Assembly: GCF_001556185.1 (NCBI RefSeq)
Contig: NZ_LSIJ01000019.1
Coordinates: 1-45,236, forward strand
Source of the DNA: Sphingomonas sp. CCH10-B3
GTDB taxonomy: Bacteria > Pseudomonadota > Alphaproteobacteria > Sphingomonadales > Sphingomonadaceae
DNA: 45,236 nucleotides
Direction of reading: 5' to 3'
Shown here: in pieces, positions 1 to 8,320 of the stretch
How positions within the stretch are numbered: position 1 is the first letter of the stretch
How the letters are laid out: each line of letters begins with the position of its first letter
Notes under the pieces: generated by a model
Database searches by the model: none
Seen by the model: only the letters and a program-made list of their open reading frames with translations
Told to the model about the DNA's origin: nothing
Program-made: the position numbers and the translations under genes

Positions 1-180
1 GCGCAGTTCCGGCTTGCGAGCCCCGAGATGCTCGGCGAGCTGCTGCCGATCGCGCATGACGACACCCGCCTGCTGATCGATCGCGACGGCGGGCTGGCGG
101 GCGAGCGCGGCCAGGCGGCGCGGCTGGCGCTGTATCTGTTCGAACGCGATGCCGGGGTGGCGCTGCTGCGGTCGGGCTGA
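1..180 (+). CDS. 3' end of an unrecognised protein (partial)
   Basis: An open frame runs from the first base of the window to a TGA at 178-180 and gives the last 59 residues of a protein. The tail is soluble, with an acidic middle (HDDTRLLIDRDGG) and an Ala/Leu-rich helix-like end, and has no membrane segment. I do not recognise the family. Its stop codon directly abuts the complementary stop of the PilZ gene on the other strand (TGA then TCA, 178-183), which supports both reading frames. The rest of the gene lies outside the window. Confidence 0.6.
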   Translation, partial: AQFRLASPEMLGELLPIAHDDTRLLIDRDGGLAGERGQAARLALYLFERDAGVALLRSG

Positions 181-510
181 TCAGCGCGGCTTGAGCATCG
201 CTGCGAGCAGTTCGTAATAGTCGGCGAGTTCGATCATCCGGTCGAGTTCGCAGCCGATCCGGCCACCCAGCGACCAGCGCACCTGCGCGGAGACGACACC
301 GACCACCGGCAGCGTGATGTGCAACCGTTCACCTTCGCGAAAATCGCCGTCGCAGCGCGCCATCAGCCCGAGCGCCGAGATATTGACGATCACCAGCTGC
401 AGCGGTCGCGCGTCGGGGCCGATCGCGCGTGCCCGGTAATGAACCTCGTCGCGACCGGTGGTGCGTTCGTCCCGGTACGCGGCGGCCGAAGCGCCTGCCA
501 TCATCGCCAT
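181..510 (-). CDS. PilZ domain protein
   Basis: Predicted 109-residue cytoplasmic PilZ protein. PilZ domains usually bind cyclic di-GMP through an RxxxR segment and a (D/N)xSxxG motif. The second motif is clear here (NISALG, about residues 43-48). The arginine-rich stretch just before it (HYRARAIGPDAR) is a looser match to the first, so c-di-GMP binding is probable but not certain. The beta-barrel core follows (HITLPVVGVVSAQVRW, then GRIGCELD). I chose the ATG at 508-510 because it begins the homologous part; the frame stays open further upstream, but that part reads as the shadow of tyrS. It lies 83 bases downstream of tyrS on the same strand and may have its own promoter there. A second PilZ gene is at 7253-7633. 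Confidence 0.85.
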   Translation of the reverse strand: MAMMAGASAAAYRDERTTGRDEVHYRARAIGPDARPLQLVIVNISALGLMARCDGDFREGERLHITLPVVGVVSAQVRWSLGGRIGCELDRMIELADYYELLAAMLKPR

Positions 511-593
511 CCCTGTATCGTGCCCCCCGCACGCTCGCAGTCCCGGGTAAATGGCAGGGGTAGAGAAAGCGCTAATGCGAAATTGACTACAAC

Positions 594-1772
594 TTATTGT
601 GTAGCGACCAGCAGCCCGTGGTTCTTTTTGCCGGCCGACAGGCGGACGATGCGCGCGCCGCCGCCCTTGATCAGCCGCCGCGCTTCGCCCTTCGATGCCG
701 CAAAGCCCAGCGCGACCAGCGCATCGACCAGCGCGATTCTGCCGCCTTCGACCACGTGCGTCGGCAGGGCGCCACCCGCACTGCCTTCCTCGAACATCTT
801 GCGCGCGGTCTCGGATGCTTCGGCAGCAGCGGCTTCCCCGCGGCACATCGCGGTTGCCGCATCGGCGAGCGCGATCTTGGCGGCGTTGATCTCCGCGCCT
901 TCCAGCGCTTCGAGCCGGGCGATCTCGTCGAGCGGCAGGTCGGTGAACAGCCGCAGGAAACGGCCGACGTCGCGGTCGTCGGTGTTGCGCCAGAACTGCC
1001 AGTAATCATAGGCGGACAGCTGATCCTCGTTCAGCCACACCGCACCGCTCGCGGTCTTGCCCATCTTGGCGCCATCGGCGGTGGTGATCAGCGGCGTCGT
1101 GATCCCGAACACTTCGGTGCCGTCGACGCGGCGCGCAAGCTCGATCCCGTTGACGATATTGCCCCATTGGTCCGACCCGCCCATCTGCAACCGGCAGCCG
1201 GCACGGCGCGACAGCTCCATGAAGTCATAGGCCTGCAGAATCATGTAGTTGAATTCGAGGAAGGTCAGCGGCTGTTCGCGGTCGAGCCGCAGCTTGACCG
1301 AATCGAACGCGAGCATTCGGTTGATCGTGAAATGCCGCCCGATGTCGCGCAGGAACGGGATATAGGCAATCGCGTCGAGCCAGTCGGCGTTGTTGAGCAG
1401 CACCGCATCGCTCGGGCCGTCGCCGAACGTCAGGAAGCGCTCAAACACCGTTCGGATCGAGGCGATGTTGGCGGCAATCGCGGCGTCGTCGAGCAGCTTG
1501 CGGCTCTCGTCCTTGCCCGATGGATCACCAACCTTCGTCGTCCCGCCGCCCATCAGCACGATCGGCTTGTGCCCGGCCTGTTGCAGCCGCCGCAGCATCA
1601 TGATCTGGACGAGGCTGCCGATGTGGAGCGACGGCGCGGTCGCGTCGAAGCCGATATAGCCGGGCACGACCTGTTTTGCCGCAAGCGCATCGAGCCCGTG
1701 CGCGTCGGTCAGCTGGTGGATATAGCCGCGGCTGTCGAGCAGGCGGAGCAGATCGGAAGCGTAATTGGACAT
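594..1772 (-). CDS. tyrS: Tyrosine-tRNA ligase
   Basis: Class I aminoacyl-tRNA synthetase that activates tyrosine with ATP and charges tRNA-Tyr. At 392 residues it is close to the usual length. The HIGH-type signature is HIGS at residues 50-53. The nucleotide-binding [12 protein letters not shown] region is near 75-86, and the tyrosine/tRNA site [10 protein letters not shown] near 196-205. The KMSKS loop is KMGKT at 236-240. A C-terminal S4-type RNA-binding domain ([19 protein letters not shown]) finishes the protein. The ATG at 1772 is 38 bases after the nlpD-like gene on the same strand, so it may be the last gene of the serS-surE-nlpD group, though no strong ribosome binding site is seen. 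Confidence 0.97.
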   Translation of the reverse strand: MSNYASDLLRLLDSRGYIHQLTDAHGLDALAAKQVVPGYIGFDATAPSLHIGSLVQIMMLRRLQQAGHKPIVLMGGGTTKVGDPSGKDESRKLLDDAAIAANIASIRTVFERFLTFGDGPSDAVLLNNADWLDAIAYIPFLRDIGRHFTINRMLAFDSVKLRLDREQPLTFLEFNYMILQAYDFMELSRRAGCRLQMGGSDQWGNIVNGIELARRVDGTEVFGITTPLITTADGAKMGKTASGAVWLNEDQLSAYDYWQFWRNTDDRDVGRFLRLFTDLPLDEIARLEALEGAEINAAKIALADAATAMCRGEAAAAEASETARKMFEEGSAGGALPTHVVEGGRIALVDALVALGFAASKGEARRLIKGGGARIVRLSAGKKNHGLLVATQ

Positions 1773-1810
1773 GCCGGTCGCTTAGAGGAAAGTGCCGCGC
1801 TCGCGCAATC

Positions 1811-2860
1811 TCAGCGCGGCGGAAGCTGGGTCAGCGGGTCGACGGGCGTTCGCCCCTTGCGCAGTTCGAAATGCAATTCGGGCCGGTCGGCCGTGCCGCT
1901 GGCGCCCGACAGCGCAACAGCCTGCCCACGCCGCACCGACTGGCCGCGCTGCACGAGCAATTGGCTGTTGTGCCCGTATACGCTGACCCAGCCATCGCTG
2001 TGCCGGACCATCACCAGGCTGCCGAGCCCCGGTACGCCGTCGCCGACATAGAGCACCACGCCGTCGGCAGCGGCGAGCACCGGCGTGCCGGTCCGGGCTG
2101 CGATCTTGATTCCGTCCATGCGCTCGCCGGTGCCGCCGGGGCCGAAGCGGCGCACGACGGTGCCGCTCACGGGCCAGACGAAGCCGCCCGTCCGGCGCGG
2201 CGGCGCGGCGATGGCGGCGTCGGGCGGCAGGATCCGCGTCGGCGAGGATGACGCCGGCGCCGGGCGCTTGTTGGGGCCGAGCGCTGGCTCGCTGCCGGTC
2301 ACGATGTCGTCGATGTCGAGGTGAAACGCCGCCGCGCGTTCGGCGGCGCTCGGCGGATTGCTGGCGGTGCGCGGAATGATGATCCGTCGCCCGGCGCGCA
2401 GCACATAGGGCTCGACAAGATTGTTGACCGCGACGATCTGTGCCCAGGGCACGCCATAAGCGCGGGCAATGGCAATGCCGGTCTCGCCCGGGCGCACGAG
2501 GTGATAGCGGCCCGCCGGAATCCGCAGTCGCTGGCCGACATAGACGGTGTAGGGCGGGATCAGGCCGTTGGCGTCGCCGATCGCCTCGGTCCCCGCGCCG
2601 GTGCGGTTGGCGATGGCGCGTAGCGTATCGCCGGGGACGACGACATATTCGCTCGCCGGAATTTCGACCGCGTCGGGCGTGACGGGGCGCGCTTCCCAGG
2701 CCGGGCGCGGCGGGGCGGGGATGCGGGTGTCGGATTCGATCTGCGGCGGCGGCAGTGTGGGGCGACGGTCGGGCGGATAGTCGCTGGCGCGCTCGATCGG
2801 GGGCGGGACGCAGGCCGAAGCCAGTGCCGCCAGCGCCAGCAATCCCCACCACCCGCGCAT
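1811..2860 (-). CDS. nlpD: NlpD-like lipoprotein: two LysM repeats and a degenerate LytM (M23) domain
   Basis: A 349-residue envelope lipoprotein. The signal peptide ends in a lipobox (LASAC, Cys17). A proline-rich linker is followed by two LysM peptidoglycan-binding repeats (about 72-115 and 119-163) and a C-terminal LytM/M23 domain (about 226-340). In active M23 enzymes zinc is held by HxxxD and HxH. Here the first motif reads MDGIK (Met248, Lys252) and the second ELH (only His330 kept), so two of three zinc ligands are gone, although the YGH histidine (297) remains. That is the pattern of NlpD/EnvC-type activators of cell-division amidases, which do not cut peptidoglycan themselves. The start has a good ribosome binding site (AGGTGG), 15 bases after surE. 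The surE-nlpD neighbourhood is also known from gammaproteobacteria. The activator role is inferred. Confidence 0.88.
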   Translation of the reverse strand: MRGWWGLLALAALASACVPPPIERASDYPPDRRPTLPPPQIESDTRIPAPPRPAWEARPVTPDAVEIPASEYVVVPGDTLRAIANRTGAGTEAIGDANGLIPPYTVYVGQRLRIPAGRYHLVRPGETGIAIARAYGVPWAQIVAVNNLVEPYVLRAGRRIIIPRTASNPPSAAERAAAFHLDIDDIVTGSEPALGPNKRPAPASSSPTRILPPDAAIAAPPRRTGGFVWPVSGTVVRRFGPGGTGERMDGIKIAARTGTPVLAAADGVVLYVGDGVPGLGSLVMVRHSDGWVSVYGHNSQLLVQRGQSVRRGQAVALSGASGTADRPELHFELRKGRTPVDPLTQLPPR

Positions 2861-2875
2861 TTCAAGCCACCTTCG

Positions 2876-3640
2876 TCAACGATACGCCGCCGTCAGCATA
2901 TCGAGCGATTCACGATGTGTCAGGTCGAGATGGAGCGGCGTCACCGAAATGTAACCGTCGGCGATGGCCTCGACATCGGTCGAATGCGCGGGCGTCTCGA
3001 TCGACGGCCCGAGCGCGAACCAGTGATATTCATAACCGCGTGGATCGCGATTGCTGACGATCTGCAATCGCCCATAATCGCGCAGCCCTTGGTCGACGAC
3101 GCGCACGCCCAGCACCCGGTCGGCAGCCAGCGCCGGGAAATTGATGTTGACGAGCGTCCGCGGTGCGAGCGGCGCGTCGAGCAGCGGGCGCAGCACGCGT
3201 TCGCCCCAAACGCTGGCAGCTTCGAACGGGACGACATCGCCCATGCCTTCGCGCGCATAAGCCTGACTGAGCGCGATCGAGCGGACGCCTGCGAGTGCGC
3301 CTTCCATGGCTGCCGATACCGTACCCGAATAAGTGACATCCTCGGCGAGGTTGGCGCCGCGGTTGACGCCCGACAGGATGAGGTCGGGCGGCGTGTCCTT
3401 CATGATCTTGGCGAGCGCCATCATCACCGCGTCGGTCGGCGTACCCGCAACGGCATAGCGCTTGTCGCCATGTTTGCGCACGCGGATCGGGCGCGTGAGC
3501 GTCAGCGAATGGCCCGCGCCCGATTGCTCATCGGCGGGCGCGACGATCCAGACATCATCGGACAGGGTGGCAGCAATTGCCTCCAACACCTTGAGGCCGG
3601 GTGCATAATAGCCATCGTCATTGGTGAGGAGAATGCGCAT
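2876..3640 (-). CDS. surE: 5'/3'-nucleotidase SurE
   Basis: Metal-dependent nucleoside monophosphate phosphatase of the SurE family, 254 residues. The family's metal ligands are visible: NDDG at 7-10 (Asp8, Asp9), a Ser in DEQSGAG near residue 40, and Asn93 in LSGVNRGANL. The conserved TYSGTVSAAMEG segment follows. Its ATG shares one base with the stop codon of serS (TGATG at 3638-3642), so the two are probably translationally coupled. The nlpD-like gene follows after 15 bases. The serS-surE-nlpD order is plausible as an operon running toward tyrS. Confidence 0.96.
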   Translation of the reverse strand: MRILLTNDDGYYAPGLKVLEAIAATLSDDVWIVAPADEQSGAGHSLTLTRPIRVRKHGDKRYAVAGTPTDAVMMALAKIMKDTPPDLILSGVNRGANLAEDVTYSGTVSAAMEGALAGVRSIALSQAYAREGMGDVVPFEAASVWGERVLRPLLDAPLAPRTLVNINFPALAADRVLGVRVVDQGLRDYGRLQIVSNRDPRGYEYHWFALGPSIETPAHSTDVEAIADGYISVTPLHLDLTHRESLDMLTAAYR

Positions 3641-4923
3641 CAGGCTTTGGGCTCCAGCCGGGTCAGACCACCCATATAGGGGAGCAATGCGTCGGGTACG
3701 GTGACGCTGCCGTCGTCGTTCTGGTAATTTTCGATCACCGCCACCAGCGTCCGCCCGACCGCGAGGCCGGAGCCGTTGAGCGTGTGGACGAACTCGGTCT
3801 TCTTCTGCTCGCCAGCCACACGGTAGCGGGTGTTCATCCGCCGCGCCTGGAAATCGCCGGTGTTCGAGCAGGAGCTGATCTCGCGGAACTGGCCCTGGCC
3901 GGGCAGCCAGACTTCGAGGTCATAGGTCTTGCGCGCGCCAAAACCCATGTCGCCGGTGCACAGCAGCAGCTTGCGATAGGGCAGGTCCAGCCGTTCGAGG
4001 ATGGTTTCCGCCGCGCGAGTCATGCGGTCGTGCTCGGCCTCGCTGTCCTCGGGGCGCACGATGCTGACGAGCTCGCATTTCTCGAACTGGTGCTGGCGGA
4101 TGAACCCGCGAGTGTCGCGCCCCGCCGCGCCCGCCTCCGAGCGGAAGCACAGGGTGAGCGCGGTCAGGCGCATCGGCAGGGCGCTTTCGTCGAGCAGTTC
4201 GCCCATGACGCTGGCGGTGAGCGAAACTTCGCTGGTGGGGATGAGCCAGCGGTCGTCGGTTGTGCGGAAACTATCCTCGGCAAACTTCGGCAACTTATCC
4301 GTGCCGTACATCGCCTCGTCCTTGACGAGCACCGGCGGGTTGCATTCCTGATAGCCATGCTCGCGCGTCTGGACGTCGAGCATGAACTGGCCGAGCGCGC
4401 GGTGGAGGCGGGCCATGTCGCCGCGCAGGAAAGTGAATCGCGCGCCCGACAGCCGCGTGCCGGTCTCGAAATCCATGCCGAGCGCTGGCGCCAGGTCGGC
4501 ATGTTCCCTGGGCGTGAAGTCGAAGGCGCGCGGCGTGCCCCAGCGGGCGACTTCGACATTTTCTTCCTCGCCCGCGCCATCGGGCACGTCGGCGGCGGGC
4601 AGATTGGGGATGATCTCAAGCGCAGCCTTCAGCGCCGTCGTCGCCTCTTTCTCTTCCGCCTCAAGCGTGGGCAGGCGGTCCTTGAGCGCGGCGACCTCGG
4701 CCTTCAGCGCCTCGGCACCGTCCTTGTCGCCCTTGGCCATCGCCGCGCCGATCAGCTTGGAGGCATCGTTGCGGCGCGCCTGAATCGCCTGCATTTCGGT
4801 GGCCAGCATTCGGCGGCGTTCGTCGAGCGCGGCGAGGGCGGTCGCTTGCGCGGGAAGGCCCCGGCGCGCGAGCTGCGCGTCGAAGCCTTCGGGATTTTCG
4901 CGGATCAATCGGATGTCGTGCAT
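3640..4923 (-). CDS. serS: Serine-tRNA ligase
   Basis: Class II aminoacyl-tRNA synthetase that charges tRNA-Ser (and tRNA-Sec where present). It has 427 residues, the normal length. The N-terminal long coiled-coil arm that contacts the tRNA extra arm lies at about residues 25-110 (Ala/Glu/Lys-rich heptads). Motif 2 is [20 protein letters not shown] and motif 3 contains [12 protein letters not shown] near the C-terminus. It is the first gene of a group with surE, whose start codon overlaps its stop. The frame antisense to it, which stays open for 476 codons at 3784-5214, has no recognisable content. Confidence 0.97.
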   Translation of the reverse strand: MHDIRLIRENPEGFDAQLARRGLPAQATALAALDERRRMLATEMQAIQARRNDASKLIGAAMAKGDKDGAEALKAEVAALKDRLPTLEAEEKEATTALKAALEIIPNLPAADVPDGAGEEENVEVARWGTPRAFDFTPREHADLAPALGMDFETGTRLSGARFTFLRGDMARLHRALGQFMLDVQTREHGYQECNPPVLVKDEAMYGTDKLPKFAEDSFRTTDDRWLIPTSEVSLTASVMGELLDESALPMRLTALTLCFRSEAGAAGRDTRGFIRQHQFEKCELVSIVRPEDSEAEHDRMTRAAETILERLDLPYRKLLLCTGDMGFGARKTYDLEVWLPGQGQFREISSCSNTGDFQARRMNTRYRVAGEQKKTEFVHTLNGSGLAVGRTLVAVIENYQNDDGSVTVPDALLPYMGGLTRLEPKA

Positions 4924-4963
4924 GGCCCCCGCGCTATGGCGAGGGCCTTGCCGCGACGCAAGC

Positions 4964-6244
4964 TTATGCGGCTACGGCGGCGTCCGGACGCTTGGCGAGC
5001 CGCTTGCGCGCGACCAGCGCGGCGGCGGCGGCGCCGAACAGCAGCACCATCGGCGGTGCCGGAACCGGCGTCGGCGTGCCGCTCGACCCCGAGCTGCCGG
5101 TGCTGCCCGACGACGCGCTCGACGCCGACGATGCCGACGACGTGCTACCGCTTGCCGAACCCGACGAACCGGTGCTGCCGCTGGCCGAAGTCGAGCCCGA
5201 GGCGCTGGTGCTGAAGCCGACGCTCGACGAGCCCATCGACGACGAGCCCGAGGAGCTGGCGCTCGACGCGCTGCTGGCGCTGGATGCACTCGACGACGAG
5301 GTCGAGCTGCTGACGTCGCCCGACGAGGCCGAGGAGACATTGCCCGACGACGACGAGCCACCGGTCGATGTCGAGGTCGACGATCCGCCGGTTGAGGTCG
5401 AGGACCCACCTGTCGAGGTCGACGAACCGCCGGTTGAGGTCGAGGAGCCACCGGTCGAAGTCGAAGAGCCGCCGGTGGACGACGTGCTCGACACTTCGCC
5501 GCTCGACGAGGTGCTGGAGACTTCGCCCGATGAGGTCGACGACGACGAACCGCCCGTCGACGAGCCGCCGGTCGACGACGTGCTCGAAACATTCCCCGAC
5601 GACGTCGACGACCCGCCGCTGCCGCCCGACGAGGTCGACGATGAGGTGGAGGAGCCGCCCGAGCCGCCGGTGCTCGAGGTCGAGGAGATGATGATGCTGA
5701 TGCCGCTGGAGGTGCCTGAGCTGGTCCCGCTCGAAGTGCCCGAGCTGGTGCCGCTCGAAGTGCCCGAGCTGGTGCTCGACGACGTCGCGCCGCTGCTCGT
5801 GCTGCTCGCGCTCGACGTGCCGCCGCCGTTCGACGAGATTACAACGCCGCTGCTGCCGCCGCCGCCACCGAAGAATCCGCCCGCGAAGAAGCCGCCGAAG
5901 CCGCCGCCAAAGCCGCCGCTGCCGCCAATAATCACCGGGGCCACGCCGCCGCCACCGCCCGAAACCGGGAAGTCGCCGCTCGACGCCGCATAGGGCGGGG
6001 GCAGCGGGATCGGCTGGCTGGCGATCTGGACCGTGGCGGGTGGGCAGGTTGCGGTGGTGCGCGTCACGACGCGGCGCACTTGCCTGCCTTGACGCGCGAC
6101 AGTCGTGCGAACGATCCGCTTGGTGTGCTTGACATAGGCTGCGCGCGGCTTGGCCGATTCGGTGACGTGCACCGCACCGCCGCCAACAACCGCGCCCCCG
6201 CATGCGCAAGCACAAAGTTTCGCCAGAGCCATCCGCACAGACAT
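4964..6244 (-). CDS. Ser/Gly/Thr-rich surface protein with a PEP-CTERM-like tail
   Basis: A 426-residue low-complexity exported protein. The N-terminus is hydrophobic and Ala/Cys-rich ([20 protein letters not shown]) and could act as a signal segment. It is followed by a basic stretch with several Arg-Arg pairs, a Gly-rich block ([24 protein letters not shown]) and about 270 residues made almost only of Ser, Gly and Thr. The C-terminus has a PEP-CTERM-type sorting signal in the variant form VPAPPM, then a hydrophobic span ([12 protein letters not shown]) and a basic end (RKRLAKR). Such proteins are usually processed by an exosortase and end up at the cell surface or in the matrix. No exosortase gene is in the window. 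The Ser-rich part is encoded by tandem DNA repeats that may vary in copy number. A second in-frame ATG at 6232 is possible. Confidence 0.8.
   Translation of the reverse strand: MSVRMALAKLCACACGGAVVGGGAVHVTESAKPRAAYVKHTKRIVRTTVARQGRQVRRVVTRTTATCPPATVQIASQPIPLPPPYAASSGDFPVSGGGGGVAPVIIGGSGGFGGGFGGFFAGGFFGGGGGSSGVVISSNGGGTSSASSTSSGATSSSTSSGTSSGTSSGTSSGTSSGTSSGISIIISSTSSTGGSGGSSTSSSTSSGGSGGSSTSSGNVSSTSSTGGSSTGGSSSSTSSGEVSSTSSSGEVSSTSSTGGSSTSTGGSSTSTGGSSTSTGGSSTSTGGSSTSTSTGGSSSSGNVSSASSGDVSSSTSSSSASSASSASSASSSGSSSMGSSSVGFSTSASGSTSASGSTGSSGSASGSTSSASSASSASSGSTGSSGSSGTPTPVPAPPMVLLFGAAAAALVARKRLAKRPDAAVAA
5355..5480. repeat. 21-bp tandem repeat inside the Ser-rich gene
   Basis: Imperfect copies of a 21-bp unit lie head to tail: 5382-5402, 5403-5423, 5424-5444 and 5445-5465, with a longer 27-bp variant before (5355-5381) and a partial copy after. 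On the minus strand each unit encodes a 7-residue STSTGGS-type repeat. The multiple of three keeps the frame, so copy-number change would alter only the length of the surface protein. Confidence 0.85.
5700..5768. repeat. 24-bp tandem repeat inside the Ser-rich gene
   Basis: Two nearly identical 24-bp units (5721-5744 and 5745-5768, one mismatch) follow a diverged 21-base copy at 5700-5720. On the minus strand they encode SSGTSSGT repeats. Unit length again preserves the reading frame. Confidence 0.8.
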
Positions 6245-6689
6245 TGCTACACTCTTTCAAATTTTCCGGCCGATCGTGCGATCAAGGGCACGGTCAACTG
6301 GTTTGCTGCTCATCTCGCAAAGTGCAGAACAAAGCGTTAAGTTCAACAACGTTAACCATGATTTGATCTCCCCTAAGGCTCATGGTGACTACAATGGGCG
6401 GAATAAATTGGTTAACGTATCTTATTGGCACGAAATCGTGGGTTGAACGCGGCTGACCTGCGCCATTTGTTAATCATTATGCCGATTTGTCATTAAGTTA
6501 CCGGCCATGCCGCCGGGAACTAAACCAGGCTGGCCGCCGCGCGAGCGTTCCTCCCGCGGCGACTAGGTGCAAAGCGCCGAAAGACCGCGATTTTCGACCA
6601 AAGGCTCGCTTGTCGCTCGCTGCATGTGTGGCTATAGGCGCGCTCGAGGGGCAAGGGCCACAAGGCTTGGTTTGCGTAGGAGAGTGGGG
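6245..6689. promoter_or_regulatory. AT-richer divergent intergenic region
   Basis: These 445 bases separate the start of the Ser-rich surface gene (minus strand) from dksA (plus strand), so they should hold both promoters. The middle (about 6320-6500) is visibly richer in A and T than its surroundings. It has two copies of GTTAAC exactly 60 bases apart (6351-6356, 6411-6416) and further TTAA words at 6337, 6470 and 6493. TTAACCAT at 6352-6359 matches a CtrA half-site, but I find no full TTAA-N7-TTAA pair. Short open frames here have no coding character that I can see. A strong Shine-Dalgarno (AGGAGAG, 6678-6684) precedes dksA. Confidence 0.5.
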
Positions 6690-7157
6690 ATGGCATCGCA
6701 GGTGAACCGCATCGACGAACCCGAAAAGACCGGGCCGATCCCGGCCAATGATGGTGGCGACGGTTATCGGCCGAGCGCTTCCGAACCTTTTATGAATCCC
6801 CGCCAGCTCGACTATTTCCGCACCAAGCTGCTACAATGGAAGGACGCGATCCTGCTCGAGGCACAGGGCACGCTGTCGCAGCTCCAGACCGAAAGCCTGC
6901 GCGAGGCCGACCTGACCGACCGCGCATCGAGCGAGACCGACTGGTCGATCGAACTGCGCACCCGCGACCGCCAGCGCAAGCTGATCTCGAAAATCGATGC
7001 TGCGCTGCGCCGGATCGAAGAAGGCGAATATGGCTATTGCGAAGTCACCGGCGAGCCGATCTCGCTCGCCCGGCTCGAAGCTCGCCCGATCGCAACGATG
7101 ACCGTCGAGGCGCAGGAGCGCCACGAGCGCAACGAAAAGGTCTCGCGCGAGGACTGA
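6690..7157 (+). CDS. dksA: DksA-family RNA polymerase-binding factor lacking the zinc cysteines
   Basis: A 155-residue DksA-type transcription factor. DksA enters the RNA polymerase secondary channel and works with ppGpp at stringent-response promoters. The coiled-coil hairpin spans about residues 35-110, with the two tip aspartates in ADLTD (Asp74, Asp77). The C-terminal globular part has the conserved GYC..TGEPI..ARLEARP segment. Of the four zinc cysteines of classical DksA only Cys117 is kept; the other positions are Thr120, Thr138 and Ala141, so it should not bind zinc. Reduced-cysteine DksA versions are known in alphaproteobacteria and in Pseudomonas DksA2. I chose ATG 6690 because of the AGGAGAG site 5 bases upstream; the longer frame back to 6567 is unsupported. 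Confidence 0.93.
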   Translation: MASQVNRIDEPEKTGPIPANDGGDGYRPSASEPFMNPRQLDYFRTKLLQWKDAILLEAQGTLSQLQTESLREADLTDRASSETDWSIELRTRDRQRKLISKIDAALRRIEEGEYGYCEVTGEPISLARLEARPIATMTVEAQERHERNEKVSRED

Positions 7158-7252
7158 CGCGACCCCGCCGGCCACGGCATTTTAAGTAAATTGATACCCC
7201 TTGCCTGTTAGCTTCCCACCGAAATTCCCCTAGCGAGGTCGGGTAGGCAAGC

Positions 7253-7633
7253 ATGGATCACGTCGGGCAAAATCCGGATCAAGAGGGTTGGAGCGAAGAC
7301 AATGCGCACAAGCGCAATCAGTCGCGCGACAGCCTGTTTCTGGTCGCCCAGTTTCGGCAGAGCGCGCAGCGTGAAGTCGTGCGCCAGGTGCGCATCCGCA
7401 ATCTTTCGGCCGGCGGGCTGATGGCCGAAGTGTCTGATCCGATCGCACAAGGCACGGCTGTTGAACTCGACGTGCGTGGGATTGGCTGGATTCCGGGCCG
7501 GGTGGCGTGGAGCGTGGCGGGCCGCATCGGCGTCGCGTTCGATCATCCGATCGATCCTGTGCTCGCGCGCAAGCCGGTCAGCGGCAATGCCAAGCCGCCG
7601 GTGTTCGTCAAGCCGATCCTGCCAGTCATCTGA
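7253..7633 (+). CDS. PilZ domain protein
   Basis: A 126-residue soluble protein with a PilZ domain over roughly residues 25-105. The NLSAGG motif is the (D/N)xSxxG signature, preceded by an arginine-containing stretch (REVVRQVRIR) as expected for cyclic di-GMP binding. The barrel continues through GWIPGRVAWSVAGRIGVAF, which resembles the RWSLGGRIGCEL stretch of the PilZ protein at 181-510, so the two may be paralogues. The N-terminus is polar and the C-terminal 20 residues are Pro/Lys-rich and probably flexible. It begins 95 bases after dksA with its own leader. Confidence 0.85.
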   Translation: MDHVGQNPDQEGWSEDNAHKRNQSRDSLFLVAQFRQSAQREVVRQVRIRNLSAGGLMAEVSDPIAQGTAVELDVRGIGWIPGRVAWSVAGRIGVAFDHPIDPVLARKPVSGNAKPPVFVKPILPVI

Positions 7634-7688
7634 GACCACACCGGCGTCGACGCTTGGCGCGCGGCGCCGGTGCGGTTTGGCGGCGCGC

Positions 7689-7844
7689 CTAGTGCGCGGC
7701 GAGCTCTTCCTTGATCTTGAGCTTCTGCTTCTTCAGTTGCGCAATCACCATCGCATCGGGTAGGGGCCGCTGGGATTCGAGCGCAATGCGCTGATCGAGT
7801 GTCGCGTGCTTTGCCGCCAATGTTGCTTGATGGTTGCTGAGCAT
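7689..7844 (-). CDS. YdcH-family (DUF465) small protein
   Basis: A 51-residue helical protein matching the DUF465/YdcH family: a short helix (LSNHQATLAAKHATLDQRIALE), a turn with a proline pair (RPLPD), and a second basic helix (IAQLKKQKLKIKEELAAH). The function of the family is unknown. I chose ATG 7844 because a GGAAAGGAAG ribosome binding site lies just upstream; the frame can be extended only through a TTG at 7880. It converges with the PilZ gene before it and is divergent to the second DUF465 gene at 8051. Confidence 0.85.
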   Translation of the reverse strand: MLSNHQATLAAKHATLDQRIALESQRPLPDAMVIAQLKKQKLKIKEELAAH

Positions 7845-8050
7845 GGAGAGGACTTCCTTTCCTGAATAGCCGCCCGACAACGAGCGGGTGGATCAATAAA
7901 TCACAGATGGCTGGCGGTGTCGCGGGCATTTCACCCGGCGTGCGACGGACGCGCCGAATCACGCGATAATCTGCATGATGGGGCTCGCCTCGGCGCGCAG
8001 TTTTGCTATGGCGCGGGGAGCGGCACGAGCTGAACGCTAGAGACGGGGTC

Positions 8051-8248
8051 ATGGACGATCGCCAGATCGCAAAGCGGATCGAAATCCTGAAGATCGAGCA
8101 TCGCGACCTCGATGCGGCGATCGCGGCGCTGTTCGAGCAGAATTCGACCGATCAACTCCAGCTCGCGCGGTTGAAAAAGCGCAAATTGCGACTGCGCGAC
8201 GAGATCAGTCTGCTCGAGGATCAACTTATCCCCGATATAATCGCCTGA
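8051..8248 (+). CDS. YdcH-family (DUF465) small protein
   Basis: A 65-residue protein of the same two-helix type as its neighbour at 7689-7844: an acidic first helix (AKRIEILKIEHRDLDAAIAAL), then LQLARLKKRKLRLRDEIS, the basic second helix typical of DUF465. The ATG at 8051 follows AGAGACGGGG, a modest ribosome binding site. It is followed 72 bases later by the DUF1465 gene on the same strand. Role unknown. Confidence 0.85.
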   Translation: MDDRQIAKRIEILKIEHRDLDAAIAALFEQNSTDQLQLARLKKRKLRLRDEISLLEDQLIPDIIA

Positions 8249-8320
8249 TCGCGCCGCTTTGGGACGGTCGGCTTGAGTCGCCGCATTTCCCTTGCGATCG
8301 GTTTCTGGCAGCACAGAGCG

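Noticed and set aside
597..2051. A 484-codon plus-strand frame over tyrS and the nlpD-like gene
   Set aside because: Antisense to two well supported genes with family motifs; the product has no recognisable domain.
5355..5480. The 21-bp repeats as a CRISPR array
   Set aside because: Units are directly adjacent without spacers and encode part of a protein.
4992..5993. A 333-codon open frame on the plus strand rich in Pro, Val, Asp and Glu
   Set aside because: It is the antisense of the Ser/Gly-rich repeat gene; the bias in both strands follows from the repeat codons. It has no ribosome binding site and no domain.
6337..6500. A full CtrA binding site
   Set aside because: TTAA pairs are 11 or 19 bases apart and not the required 7; only half-sites are present.
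7638..7677. CACCGGCG/CGCCGGTG inverted repeat between PilZ and DUF465 genes
   Set aside because: The arms are 8 bases with a loop of about 18 and no T run, so I do not call it a terminator.
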